Source: Pseudomonadota bacterium
GTDB lineage: Bacteria; Pseudomonadota; Gammaproteobacteria; Steroidobacterales; JBCBZW01
DNA length: 64,000 nucleotides
Reading direction: 5' to 3'
Assembly: GCA_039193195.1 (NCBI GenBank)
Contig: JBCCWS010000003.1
Span: 1-64,000 of the forward strand
The position numbers and the translations under genes were made by a program. Below the pieces are notes generated by a model that saw only the letters and a program-made list of their open reading frames with translations, ran no database searches and had not been told where the DNA came from. Below are positions 8,043 to 15,699 of this stretch, in pieces. How positions within the stretch are numbered: position 1 is the stretch's first letter; every line of letters starts with the position of its first letter.

Positions 8043-11000
8043 ATGCTGCACGTGCTCACCTGCCTCGCCTCCCGCCACCCGAGATTCCTCGGCGCAATGC
8101 TGGCCCTGCTGGCCTTCACCCCCCTGGCCCACGCCGACGACCCCCGCCTGAGCGCCACCACCCTCAGCGGCCTCGAAATGCGCAGCATCGGCCCCGCCTT
8201 CATGTCCGGCCGCATCGCCGACATTGCGATACACCCCGAAGACCAGAGCACCTGGTACGTGGCCGTCGGCAGCGGCGGCGTGTGGAAGACCACCAACGCC
8301 GGCACCACCTGGTCGCCGATCTTCGATGAGCAGGCCTCCTACTCGATCGGCGCCCTCGCCATCGACCCCAGCCGCCCGGACACGATCTGGGTGGGCAGCG
8401 GTGAGGCGGTCGACGGCCGCCACGTCGGCTTCGGCGACGGCATCTACCGCAGCCAGGACGGCGGCAACACCTGGGAGAACTTGGGGCTAGCCGCCTCCGA
8501 ACACATCGCCCGCATCATCGTCCACCCAACCAACTCGAATGTCGTGTACGTCGCAGCTAAGGGCCCCCTTTGGTCCTCGGGCGGTGACCGCGGCCTCTTC
8601 ATGACCGAAGACGGCGGCGCCAGCTGGACCAACGTGCTCTCCGCGGGCCCCTACACGGGCGTCAACGAGGTGGTGATGCACCCGGACCAGCCGAACGTGC
8701 TCTACGCCAGCACCCACCAGCGCGCCCGCACGGTGGCAGCGCTGATCAACGGCGGCCCGGAGACGGCCATCTACAAGTCCACGGACGGCGGCAAACAGTG
8801 GCGTAAGCTGAGCACGGGCCTGCCGAGCGAAGACATGGGCCGCGTCGGCCTCGCCATCTCCCCGCAAGACCCGAACGTGGTCTACGCCACGATCGAACTC
8901 GCCCACCGCAAGGGCGGCTTTTACCGCTCCGCCGACGGCGGCGAGACCTGGGAGAAGCGCAACGACTACATCTCCGGCGGCACGGGCCCCCACTACTACC
9001 AGGAACTCGTCGCCGACCCGCACAACTTCGATACGGTCTACCAGATGGACGTGCGCATGCACGTGACCCATGACGGCGGCAAGACCTTCACCGTGGTGCC
9101 GCACAAGTACAAGCACAGCGACAACCACGCGTTGGTCTTCTCGCCGACGGACCCGGACTGGATGCTCGCGGGCTGCGACGGCGGCCTCTACGAGACCTTC
9201 GACCGCGCGGACACCTGGAAGTACGTGGCCAACCTCCCCGTCACCCAGTTCTACAAGGTGGCCGTGGACTACGACGTGCCCTTCTACAACGTGATCGGCG
9301 GCACCCAGGACAACGCCACCCAGGCCGGCCCCTCGCGCACGGACAGCGCTAACGGCATCCGTAACAGCGATTGGTTCATCACCGTGTTCGGCGACGGTCA
9401 CCAGCCGGCGATCGACCCGACCAACCCGGACATCATCTACAGCGAGTGGCAGCAGGGGAACCTCGTGCGCCACGACCGCCGCTCCGGCGAAGTCGTCTAC
9501 ATCAAGCCGCAGCCGCGCGAGGGCGAACCGTCCGAGCGCTTCAACTGGGACTCGCCCATCCTGATCAGCCCGCACAAGCCCTCGCGCCTCTACTACGCGT
9601 CCTCGCGCGTGTGGCGCAGCGAGGACTACGGCGACAGCTGGCTGCCCGCCTCGACGGACCTCACGCGCCAAATCGACCGCTTGGAGGAGCCGATGATGGG
9701 CCGCGTGTGGAGCAGCGATGCCGTGTGGGACACCTACGCCATGTCTGCCTTCAGCACCATCACGTCCCTCGCCGAGTCACCTCTGCAGGAGGGCCTGCTC
9801 TACGCGGGCACGGACGACGGCCTGATCCAGGTGAGCGAGAACGGCGGCGAGACCTGGCGCAAGATCGATCGCCTGCCGGGCGTCGCGGACATGTTCTTCG
9901 TCAACGACATCAAGGCCGACTTGCACGACCCCAACACCGTCTACGTGGCGGTGGACCAACACAAGACCGGCGACTTCGCCCCCTATCTCTTCCGCAGCAC
10001 GGACCGCGGCCGCACCTGGGAGAGCATCGCCGGCAACCTACCGGACCGCCACCTCGTGTGGCGCATGGTGCAGGATGAGGTGCAGCCAGATCTCATGTTC
10101 GTTGGCACGGAGTTTGGCCTGTTCTTCACCGTCGACGGCGGCGGTAACTGGGTGAAGCTCTCCGGCGGCGTGCCCAACATCCCGTTCCGCGACCTCGCCA
10201 TCCAGCGACGCGAGCACGACCTCGTCGGCGCCACCTTCGGCCGCGGCTTCTACATCCTCGACGACTACACACCCCTGCGCGACGTCTCCGAAGACCAGCT
10301 AGCAGAAGAGTTCACTCTCTTCCCCGTACGCGATGCGCCCTGGTACGTAGAGCGTCGCACGCTCGGCCAGGACGGTGCGGCCTACCAGGGCGATGCGTTC
10401 TACGTCGCCCCCAACCCAGACTTCGGGGCGATCTTCACCTACTACCTGCGCGACGATCTCAAGACCGCCGCGCAACGGCGCGATGCCGAGCAGGCGGAAC
10501 TCGTCGAGCGCGGTGCAGACACGCCCTACCCCGGCTGGGAGACGCTCATCGGCGAGTCGCGCGAGGAAGCGCCCAAGCTGGTCTTCACCGTGCACAACGC
10601 GGAGGGTAAGGTGGTGCAGCATATCGAGCAGCCCGCCAAGGCCGGCTTCCACCGCGTGGCCTGGAACCTGCGCTACCCGCGGCTCGAAGCCTGGACGCCC
10701 AACCCCGGCGGCGAGGAGTACATCCCAACCGGCGGCGCCCTCGCCCCGCCGGGCACCTACAGTGTGACCGCGGCGAAGCGCGTGGACGGCAAGCTCACGC
10801 GTCTCGGCGAGCCGCAGACCTTTGAAGTGGTGTCGATCGTCGAGCGCGCCCTCGAGGGCCGCCAGCCCGCCGTGGCCTTCGCCTTCAACCGCGCCGTGGA
10901 CAAGCTCGAAGGTCAGACCTCCGCCGCCGGCGCGCGCATCGACGCAGGCATGGAGCGGGTCACGGCCGTGCGCAGCGTGCTGCTGCGGACCGCCGAAGCG

Positions 11001-11330
11001 GATCCGACACTGGGGGAGCGTGCCTACGCAATCGGTAAGGCACTCTCAGGGCTGAAGGACCGCCTGCAGGGCAACGAGATGCGGGCGATGGCCAACGACC
11101 CAGGCACGCCCTCGGTGGGCGATCGCTTGTTCCACGCTGGACTCGGGCGCGTGCTCAGCACCTACGGGCCCACCCATGGCCATGAGATGAGCTTGCGCTT
11201 GGCGGAAACGGAGTTCGCGAAGATCGCCACAGAACTAACAGACTTGTTGGATGTGCAACTGGTGGAGATCGAGATGGCACTCGATGCAGCGGGTGCGCCG
11301 TGGACGCCAGGGCGAGCCGCCACCCAGTGA
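8043..11330 (+). CDS. Secreted BNR/Asp-box (sortilin-like) repeat protein
   Basis: A 1095-residue exported protein; the signal peptide (about 1-31) ends in LAHA. The first 700 residues form a series of Asp-box repeats (VWKTTNAGTTW, IYRSQDGGNTW, LFMTEDGGASW, IYKSTDGGKQW, FYRSADGGETW, VWRSEDYGDSW, QVSENGGETW, LFRSTDRGRTW, FFTVDGGGNW), the pattern of the WD40/YVTN/BNR-like or VPS10-sortilin-like proteins often annotated as glycosyl hydrolases. The C-terminal 300 residues hold a beta domain (KAGFHRVAWNLRYPRLEAW) and a helical tail. GGAG lies six bases before the ATG. A hydrolytic role is not proven by sequence, and the substrate is unknown. The coupled rhodanese follows. Part of this gene (9112-9302) is duplicated at 627-817. 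Confidence 0.85.
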   Translation: MLHVLTCLASRHPRFLGAMLALLAFTPLAHADDPRLSATTLSGLEMRSIGPAFMSGRIADIAIHPEDQSTWYVAVGSGGVWKTTNAGTTWSPIFDEQASYSIGALAIDPSRPDTIWVGSGEAVDGRHVGFGDGIYRSQDGGNTWENLGLAASEHIARIIVHPTNSNVVYVAAKGPLWSSGGDRGLFMTEDGGASWTNVLSAGPYTGVNEVVMHPDQPNVLYASTHQRARTVAALINGGPETAIYKSTDGGKQWRKLSTGLPSEDMGRVGLAISPQDPNVVYATIELAHRKGGFYRSADGGETWEKRNDYISGGTGPHYYQELVADPHNFDTVYQMDVRMHVTHDGGKTFTVVPHKYKHSDNHALVFSPTDPDWMLAGCDGGLYETFDRADTWKYVANLPVTQFYKVAVDYDVPFYNVIGGTQDNATQAGPSRTDSANGIRNSDWFITVFGDGHQPAIDPTNPDIIYSEWQQGNLVRHDRRSGEVVYIKPQPREGEPSERFNWDSPILISPHKPSRLYYASSRVWRSEDYGDSWLPASTDLTRQIDRLEEPMMGRVWSSDAVWDTYAMSAFSTITSLAESPLQEGLLYAGTDDGLIQVSENGGETWRKIDRLPGVADMFFVNDIKADLHDPNTVYVAVDQHKTGDFAPYLFRSTDRGRTWESIAGNLPDRHLVWRMVQDEVQPDLMFVGTEFGLFFTVDGGGNWVKLSGGVPNIPFRDLAIQRREHDLVGATFGRGFYILDDYTPLRDVSEDQLAEEFTLFPVRDAPWYVERRTLGQDGAAYQGDAFYVAPNPDFGAIFTYYLRDDLKTAAQRRDAEQAELVERGADTPYPGWETLIGESREEAPKLVFTVHNAEGKVVQHIEQPAKAGFHRVAWNLRYPRLEAWTPNPGGEEYIPTGGALAPPGTYSVTAAKRVDGKLTRLGEPQTFEVVSIVERALEGRQPAVAFAFNRAVDKLEGQTSAAGARIDAGMERVTAVRSVLLRTAEADPTLGERAYAIGKALSGLKDRLQGNEMRAMANDPGTPSVGDRLFHAGLGRVLSTYGPTHGHEMSLRLAETEFAKIATELTDLLDVQLVEIEMALDAAGAPWTPGRAATQ

Positions 11331-11806
11331 GCTTCTCCGGCGCGCGTCGTCGCACAGGCATCACCTTGTGGCTGTTGCTGCTCGCTGGCATCGCTGCCAG
11401 CGAGGTGCCGGTGGTCGACGCGCCGACCGCCCACGAACTCACCCAGGCCGGCAAGGTCACATTGATCGACGTGCGCACGCCCGAGGAATGGAAGGAGTCG
11501 GGCGTGCCCGCGGGGGCCATCACGATCGCCCTGCAGGACCCAGACCTGCTGCGCCAGGTGATGCTGCATGCGGATCGTGACCCGAACCATCCTGTCTTGC
11601 TGATCTGCCGCACCGGCCGACGCTCGGGGATCGCCGCCGACCTGCTGACCCAAGCGGGATTCGTCAATGTGGCCAACGTGCGTGAAGGCCTGGCGGGGCG
11701 CCGCGGCGCAGGACCCGGGTGGGTACGACGGGGGCTGCCTATGGAAGCGTACGACCCGACCCGTCACGCCCCGAGGACCGCCAGCGTGGAGGCGGCCTCC
11801 CCGTGA
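11327..11806 (+). CDS. Rhodanese-domain protein
   Basis: A single-domain rhodanese: a short hydrophobic N-terminus (WLLLLAGIAAS, a signal peptide or anchor), then ELTQAGKVTLIDVRTPEEWKESG and the active-site loop LICRTGRRSG, whose Cys is the sulfur carrier in active family members. It probably acts as a periplasmic sulfurtransferase or thiol-handling protein. The start is uncertain. The GTG at 11327 overlaps the stop of the BNR gene as GTGA and is preferred; a GTG at 11300 in the same frame would add nine residues. The downstream methyltransferase is coupled by another GTGA overlap, so the three genes form one transcription unit. Confidence 0.75.
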   Translation: MSFSGARRRTGITLWLLLLAGIAASEVPVVDAPTAHELTQAGKVTLIDVRTPEEWKESGVPAGAITIALQDPDLLRQVMLHADRDPNHPVLLICRTGRRSGIAADLLTQAGFVNVANVREGLAGRRGAGPGWVRRGLPMEAYDPTRHAPRTASVEAASP

Positions 11807-12255
11807 AGCTGCGGGTCCCACCGCCGGTGGTCGGGCTCCTGTGCGCGGGGGCGGCCTGGGGCCTGCATCGTTGGGGGCCTCTCATTGAAGTTCACGTACC
11901 GGGCCAACGGGCCGTTGCGGTCACGCTCATCGCGGTCGGCTTGGCGATCGACGTGACCGCGGTGATCGCGTTCTTCCGCGCCAAGACGTCCATCACGCCG
12001 CTCGCGCCCGGCAAGACCACCGAGCTGGTCGTGAGCGGCTGGTACCGATTCAGCCGCAACCCCATGTACCTCGGCATGCTCGGCGTACTGATCGGGTGGG
12101 TGCTTTGGCTAGGGCAACCGTTAGGAGTGCTCACGCTGATCCTGTTCGTGATCTGGATCACGACCTTTCAGATCGTGCCCGAGGAACAGGTGCTGGCGCA
12201 AAAGTTCGGCGAGCGCTACGAGGCGTACCGGTCCCGCGTGCGCCGCTGGCTGTAG
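11803..12255 (+). CDS. Isoprenylcysteine carboxyl methyltransferase family membrane protein
   Basis: A 150-residue protein with about four membrane helices. It carries the family signature in its C-terminal half: VSGWYRFSRNPMYLGMLGVLIG, then EEQVLAQKFGERYEAYRSRVRRWL, the SAM-binding region of the ICMT/PEMT-like fold. Bacterial members are of this size and their substrates are mostly unknown. The GTG at 11803 overlaps the stop of the rhodanese gene (GTGA), so this start is preferred over frames beginning farther upstream. Co-expression with the rhodanese suggests a thiol or lipid substrate, which is only an inference. Confidence 0.75.
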   Translation: MKLRVPPPVVGLLCAGAAWGLHRWGPLIEVHVPGQRAVAVTLIAVGLAIDVTAVIAFFRAKTSITPLAPGKTTELVVSGWYRFSRNPMYLGMLGVLIGWVLWLGQPLGVLTLILFVIWITTFQIVPEEQVLAQKFGERYEAYRSRVRRWL

Positions 12256-12300
12256 GACCAACACGCGCCGCGGCACGTCTTCCGCACGCAGGAGAGCAGC

Positions 12301-12726
12301 ATGACCGAGGCGTTCATCACCCCCACGCGGGAGGACTACACTCGGTTCATGGACCTCGAGATCGAGGGGCCCGTGCACATGCTGAACCTCATCAAACTGC
12401 GACACCGAGCCGCCTACGAAGATGGGCGCGACGTCACGGGCGAGCAGGCCTACGCTACCTACAGCGAACTGTCGGCACCGTTCTTCGCTGGCGTTGGCGG
12501 CCAGGTCATTTGGCAGGGGCGGGCACAAATGACCTTGATCGGCTCGGGAGACGGGGACGCCTGGGACTTCGGCTTCATCGCGGCGTATCCGTCAAAGGCA
12601 GCTATCGACGCGATGTTCAATGATCCCGGTTACCAGGCGATCACGTTTCACCGTAGCGCGGCGATCGAGAACTCCCGCTTGCACTGCTTCGCGGTGACTC
12701 AGCACCGGCAAGGATCGTTAGTCTAG
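12301..12726 (+). CDS. DUF1330 domain-containing protein
   Basis: A 141-residue soluble protein of the dimeric ferredoxin-like-fold DUF1330 family. GPVHMLNLIKLRHRAAYEDG is the family's first strand-helix motif, and DFGFIAAYPSKAAIDAMFNDPGYQAI its second. The AGGAG eight bases before the ATG is a clear ribosome-binding site. Family members bind no known cofactor and have no assigned reaction. The gene follows the methyltransferase by 45 bases on the same strand and may belong to that unit, although it has its own strong translation signal. Confidence 0.8.
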   Translation: MTEAFITPTREDYTRFMDLEIEGPVHMLNLIKLRHRAAYEDGRDVTGEQAYATYSELSAPFFAGVGGQVIWQGRAQMTLIGSGDGDAWDFGFIAAYPSKAAIDAMFNDPGYQAITFHRSAAIENSRLHCFAVTQHRQGSLV

Positions 12727-12856
12727 AAGCGTTGCTACCATGCTCGCGTAGACGCCCGCAAAGCACTATTCGACCGGTGTGGCGCTGGCGGAAAGGGCCA
12801 CCAAGAACACGGCGCACTGCCCAAGAAAGTCGCCATGGTGCTGGTCGCGCTGAGGT

Positions 12857-12871
12857 TCACACTCGATGTGA
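12857..12871 (-). other. Hairpin downstream of the putative variable region
   Basis: On the coding (minus) strand TCACA, a five-base loop (TCGAG) and TGTGA form a short perfect stem that begins seven bases after the stop of the TIR-FGE gene. DGR targets in some systems have a small hairpin just downstream of the variable region that assists mutagenic homing. The stem is short, so it could be chance or a weak terminator. Confidence 0.3.
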
Positions 12872-12877
12872 GGGTGG

Positions 12878-14200
12878 TCAGTGGGGAATAGGGGAAGAGC
12901 AACACAAACGAAAACCCCAGCCGCGGTTGCGGAGGTTTGGAAGGTACCAGAAGCGGTACCAGGCGCACGCGAGGCACGGATAGACGAACCAGGAGCCGCC
13001 GCGCAACACCCGAGGCTCATCACCGGAAGGGCCAGTGTCGTGAGGCGTTTCATACTTGTCCGCGCACCACTCCCGCACGTTGCCGCTCATATCTTCTATC
13101 CCGTACGGTGAAGCTCCCTGTGGGTAGATGCCTACTGCTGTGGTCTGCTCCAGGTAGTTTGGGCCATCCTCTTGCTTGGTTTCATCAAGGTTAGCGATTC
13201 CCACTTGGTACTCATCGCCCCAGGGGTACCGTCGCCCATGCTTGCCACGGGCTCCCTTCTCCCATTCCTGCTCCGTCGGCAGGCGTACTTCGTACCCGAG
13301 CTGCGCGCTCAGCCAACGGCAGTACGCCACCGCTTCGTACCATGACACCGACTCGCGCGGTCGGTTGCTCTGGGACCACCCTCCGCTCTCCGGTATCATC
13401 TGATTAAGGCCTTGCCACCACTTGTCTCTTTGCTCGTAGCCGCCGGCCTCGATGAAGGCCTCGTACTGAGCGTTCGTCACCGGGTAGCGAGACAGCGAGT
13501 ACGTCGGCAACTCGATCTGGTCGCCGGTATCGCCGTACCGAAATGCCCCACTTGGCACCTCGCACCATGCGATGTCCGGAATGGCGTCTCCGTCGAGACA
13601 CACGCCTCGGCGCGTGTCTCCGTTCCGCGCAAGCAGGTCACCGATGTCCAACCGTCGCTGTGGAGACGTGCTCCGCCGATCCAGTTCGGCAATCAGCGGA
13701 TCAAGCGGAGCGCCTTTCGACGGCCCTGGGTTGACAGTCTGAGCGCTCACGACTGGGGATTGATCATCCGTACGCCTGTCCTGGCCTGCACGTTGAGCCC
13801 TTGGACGCTTGGCGGGGGCAAACGCCCGAATGGCCGCCACCAGTCGGGCACTAGCTTCGGGGTCATTGCTTGATAAGTCGATGAAATTACGTCCACGGAA
13901 ACCAAGCGGCGGCTTAATCGCATCTAGCAGTACAGGGATCAGCTTGCCAGCCTCCTTGCCCTCGTCCGCCTCATCCCGCACCCAGTCGGACCGAACCGAA
14001 TCGGCCGACCAGAACACGACCACACAGCTGCTCTGATCCAGTGCCTGCTCGATTACTCGGTCGTTGCGCTGTCCTAGCGGTAGGTTCTTCTGATCCCACC
14101 ACAACACCCAGCCCTGCTCACCCAGCATGCGGATGACAGGCTCGACTCGCGAGAAATCCTCGCGCGCGTAGCTGATAAACACGTGACCGGCTTCGTCCAT
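12878..14200 (-). CDS. TIR domain fused to FGE-sulfatase/C-type-lectin-fold domain, putative DGR target
   Basis: A 440-residue protein. Residues 5-110 form a TIR domain (HVFISYAREDFSRVEP, then FWSADSVRSDWVRDEADEG with the candidate catalytic Glu77). Residues 110-205 are a polar linker. Residues 206-440 match the formylglycine-generating-enzyme (FGE-sulfatase, SUMF1-like) fold, with SRYPVTNAQYEAF, VSWYEAVAYCRWLS, RLPTEQEWEKGARG, YPWGDE, DMSGNVREWC, VLRGGSW and WGFRL. Between GGSW (401-404) and GFR (429-431) the segment is rich in Phe, Tyr, Trp, Leu and Cys, encoded almost wholly by NNC or NNT codons, as in DGR variable regions. The active-site cysteine pattern of true FGE enzymes is not apparent, so this domain probably binds ligand. 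Inferred role: a TIR effector, possibly an NADase, with a diversified sensor. No reverse transcriptase is nearby. Confidence 0.8.
   Translation of the reverse strand: MDEAGHVFISYAREDFSRVEPVIRMLGEQGWVLWWDQKNLPLGQRNDRVIEQALDQSSCVVVFWSADSVRSDWVRDEADEGKEAGKLIPVLLDAIKPPLGFRGRNFIDLSSNDPEASARLVAAIRAFAPAKRPRAQRAGQDRRTDDQSPVVSAQTVNPGPSKGAPLDPLIAELDRRSTSPQRRLDIGDLLARNGDTRRGVCLDGDAIPDIAWCEVPSGAFRYGDTGDQIELPTYSLSRYPVTNAQYEAFIEAGGYEQRDKWWQGLNQMIPESGGWSQSNRPRESVSWYEAVAYCRWLSAQLGYEVRLPTEQEWEKGARGKHGRRYPWGDEYQVGIANLDETKQEDGPNYLEQTTAVGIYPQGASPYGIEDMSGNVREWCADKYETPHDTGPSGDEPRVLRGGSWFVYPCLACAWYRFWYLPNLRNRGWGFRLCCSSPIPH
12908..13010 (-). other. Putative DGR variable region (VR)
   Basis: Codons for residues about 398-431 of the TIR-FGE protein. 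Thirteen non-conserved positions (F405, V406, Y407, C409, L410, C412, Y415, F417, Y419, L420, N422, L423, N425) all have codons ending in C or T: TTC, GTC, TAT, TGC, CTC, TGC, TAC, TTC, TAC, CTT, AAC, CTC, AAC. Such a set arises when adenines of AAC/AAT template codons are randomised. Framework residues (GGSW, P, W, R, WGFR) match the usual DGR-FGE framework. The template repeat was not found in the window. Confidence 0.5.
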
Positions 14201-14292
14201 AGGCTCGCTTCCAGGAGACTAGCGAGCATGATAGCGGACCACGAACGGTCGCGTTGCGACGGCCAGGGCGCTGGCAGCTGTTCGCATCAACT

Positions 14293-14310
14293 GTCAGCGC
14301 AAGCGCTGAC
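14293..14310. promoter_or_regulatory. 18-bp palindrome upstream of the TIR-FGE gene
   Basis: GTCAGCGC, a two-base AA centre and GCGCTGAC form a perfect inverted repeat, about 93 bases upstream of the TIR-FGE start and just past the 3' end of the MFS gene. The short centre is more like an operator than a terminator. A -10-like TATCAT lies between it and the start codon. Which protein would bind is unknown. Confidence 0.35.
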
Positions 14311-14388
14311 CTCCTCGTACATAGCACCCGCCGACGAGCAATACGGCGGACGCCGCAGACAGTCGTCTTGGGGAGCAAGGGCAGGCGA

Positions 14389-15630
14389 TTACCAGGCGCT
14401 GTGCTGCCTCAGCCCCAAGCTCGGCTGCAGCACAGCGAACAACGCTATCCCCACCACCACATACGCCGCCAACATCCGGTACTGCCAGTCGATCGACATC
14501 CCCGCATCGATCAACCACCCCATCAATCCCGGCGCCAACGCCGTCGAGAACACCATCAATGACACCGCCAACGCCCGAATCGCCCCCAGGTGCGTCACCC
14601 CGTAGAGCTCCGCCCACAGCGCCCCAATCACCAGCGTCGCGCCACCCGCACTCGCCCCCATCAGCGCCATGAACACGGCTGCCCCCACCAGCGACTGCGT
14701 AACACTCAGCACGAGCAAGCCCGTGGCGATCGGCAGCAGGTAGTACGGCAGCAAACGCACGGCGCCGAAACGGTCGATCACAAACCCAAGACCCAACGCC
14801 ACCGCCGTCGCTGCCCCTGCATAAAACGGATAGGTAGCGGCGAAGGCGGGCAGCGACCACCCCTTTTGCTCCACCAAGTGCACCTGATGAAACAGTACGC
14901 CCGTCACGATAAAAGGCGGTGCCAGCACGCCCGGCAGTAGGGCGTAGAATCGCGGATCGCGCACTACTTCCGAGCGCGTCCACTGGCGCACGGGCGTGGA
15001 CGTCGAGGCAGCGTCGGCCTCGGTGGGTTGATCTAGGCCGCGTCCTTTCGCGAGCTGCCCTGCCCAGAGCACCAGCGGCAGCATCACCGCCAGCAACACG
15101 CCCGCGGCGATCCACCACAGGGTTCGCCACGACCACGTCGCCAAGGCGAGGGCGCCGAGAAAGGGCAGCAAGGCCTCAGCGGCCGTGAACCCGAGCACCG
15201 CCACGCTGAGGGCTCGCCCCCGCTCGCGCGAGAACCAGCGCCCCATCGCCGTCATCGAGAGATGACTGAGCATCCCCTGGCCTGCGAGCCGCAGGCCGAA
15301 CACCGCGATACCTAACCCCAGCCATGACTGGGCACTGCCCATGCCGACGGCGCAGACCACGGCGAGTACTGCGACACAGATCGCCCCCAAGGTCACGAGG
15401 TCGTAGCGATCGGCTAGCTTGCCGAGCCAGACCAGCACGAGCGCACTGGCCGTGGTGGCCACGGTGTAAAGGGTGCCGAAGCCGCCGTGGCTTAGGCCGA
15501 GCTCATCCCGGATCGCGCCGCTCGAGAGGGAAATGAAGTAGGTTTGCCCGGCGCTCGACGCGAAGGTGAGGGCAAAGCCGAAGGCCAAGGCGGGCCAGGC
15601 CCGCTGAACAAAGGGCAAGCTGCTGCTCAA
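14389..15630 (-). CDS. MFS transporter
   Basis: A 413-residue, 12-helix major facilitator protein. The loop between helices 2 and 3 carries the family motif as WLGKLADRYD, and the equivalent loop in the second half reads FVIDRFGAVR. A charged central loop (GRGLDQPTEADAASTSTPVRQWTRSEV, about residues 197-223) separates the two six-helix halves. The start is a TTG with only weak ribosome-binding support. The substrate cannot be told from sequence; the overall look is of the monocarboxylate/oxalate-formate-like branch. The gene stands alone between the dehydrogenase and the TIR-FGE gene, all on the minus strand. Confidence 0.8.
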   Translation of the reverse strand: MSSSLPFVQRAWPALAFGFALTFASSAGQTYFISLSSGAIRDELGLSHGGFGTLYTVATTASALVLVWLGKLADRYDLVTLGAICVAVLAVVCAVGMGSAQSWLGLGIAVFGLRLAGQGMLSHLSMTAMGRWFSRERGRALSVAVLGFTAAEALLPFLGALALATWSWRTLWWIAAGVLLAVMLPLVLWAGQLAKGRGLDQPTEADAASTSTPVRQWTRSEVVRDPRFYALLPGVLAPPFIVTGVLFHQVHLVEQKGWSLPAFAATYPFYAGAATAVALGLGFVIDRFGAVRLLPYYLLPIATGLLVLSVTQSLVGAAVFMALMGASAGGATLVIGALWAELYGVTHLGAIRALAVSLMVFSTALAPGLMGWLIDAGMSIDWQYRMLAAYVVVGIALFAVLQPSLGLRQHSAW

Positions 15631-15699
15631 GAGGATACTCTCAGGAGAAGCGCGCCGGCCCGCGGACGACGCGCTGAATCAACGTGGGTCTGCTGGCGG

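Noticed and set aside
8487-9671. A 394-residue minus-strand frame within the BNR gene.
   Set aside because: It is composed mainly of Val, Ala, Arg, Gly, Asp and His with no domain, and is antisense to intact Asp-box repeats.
12735-13194. Plus-strand frames across the TIR-FGE 3' end.
   Set aside because: No ribosome-binding site or domain; they are antisense to the FGE domain and its putative variable region.
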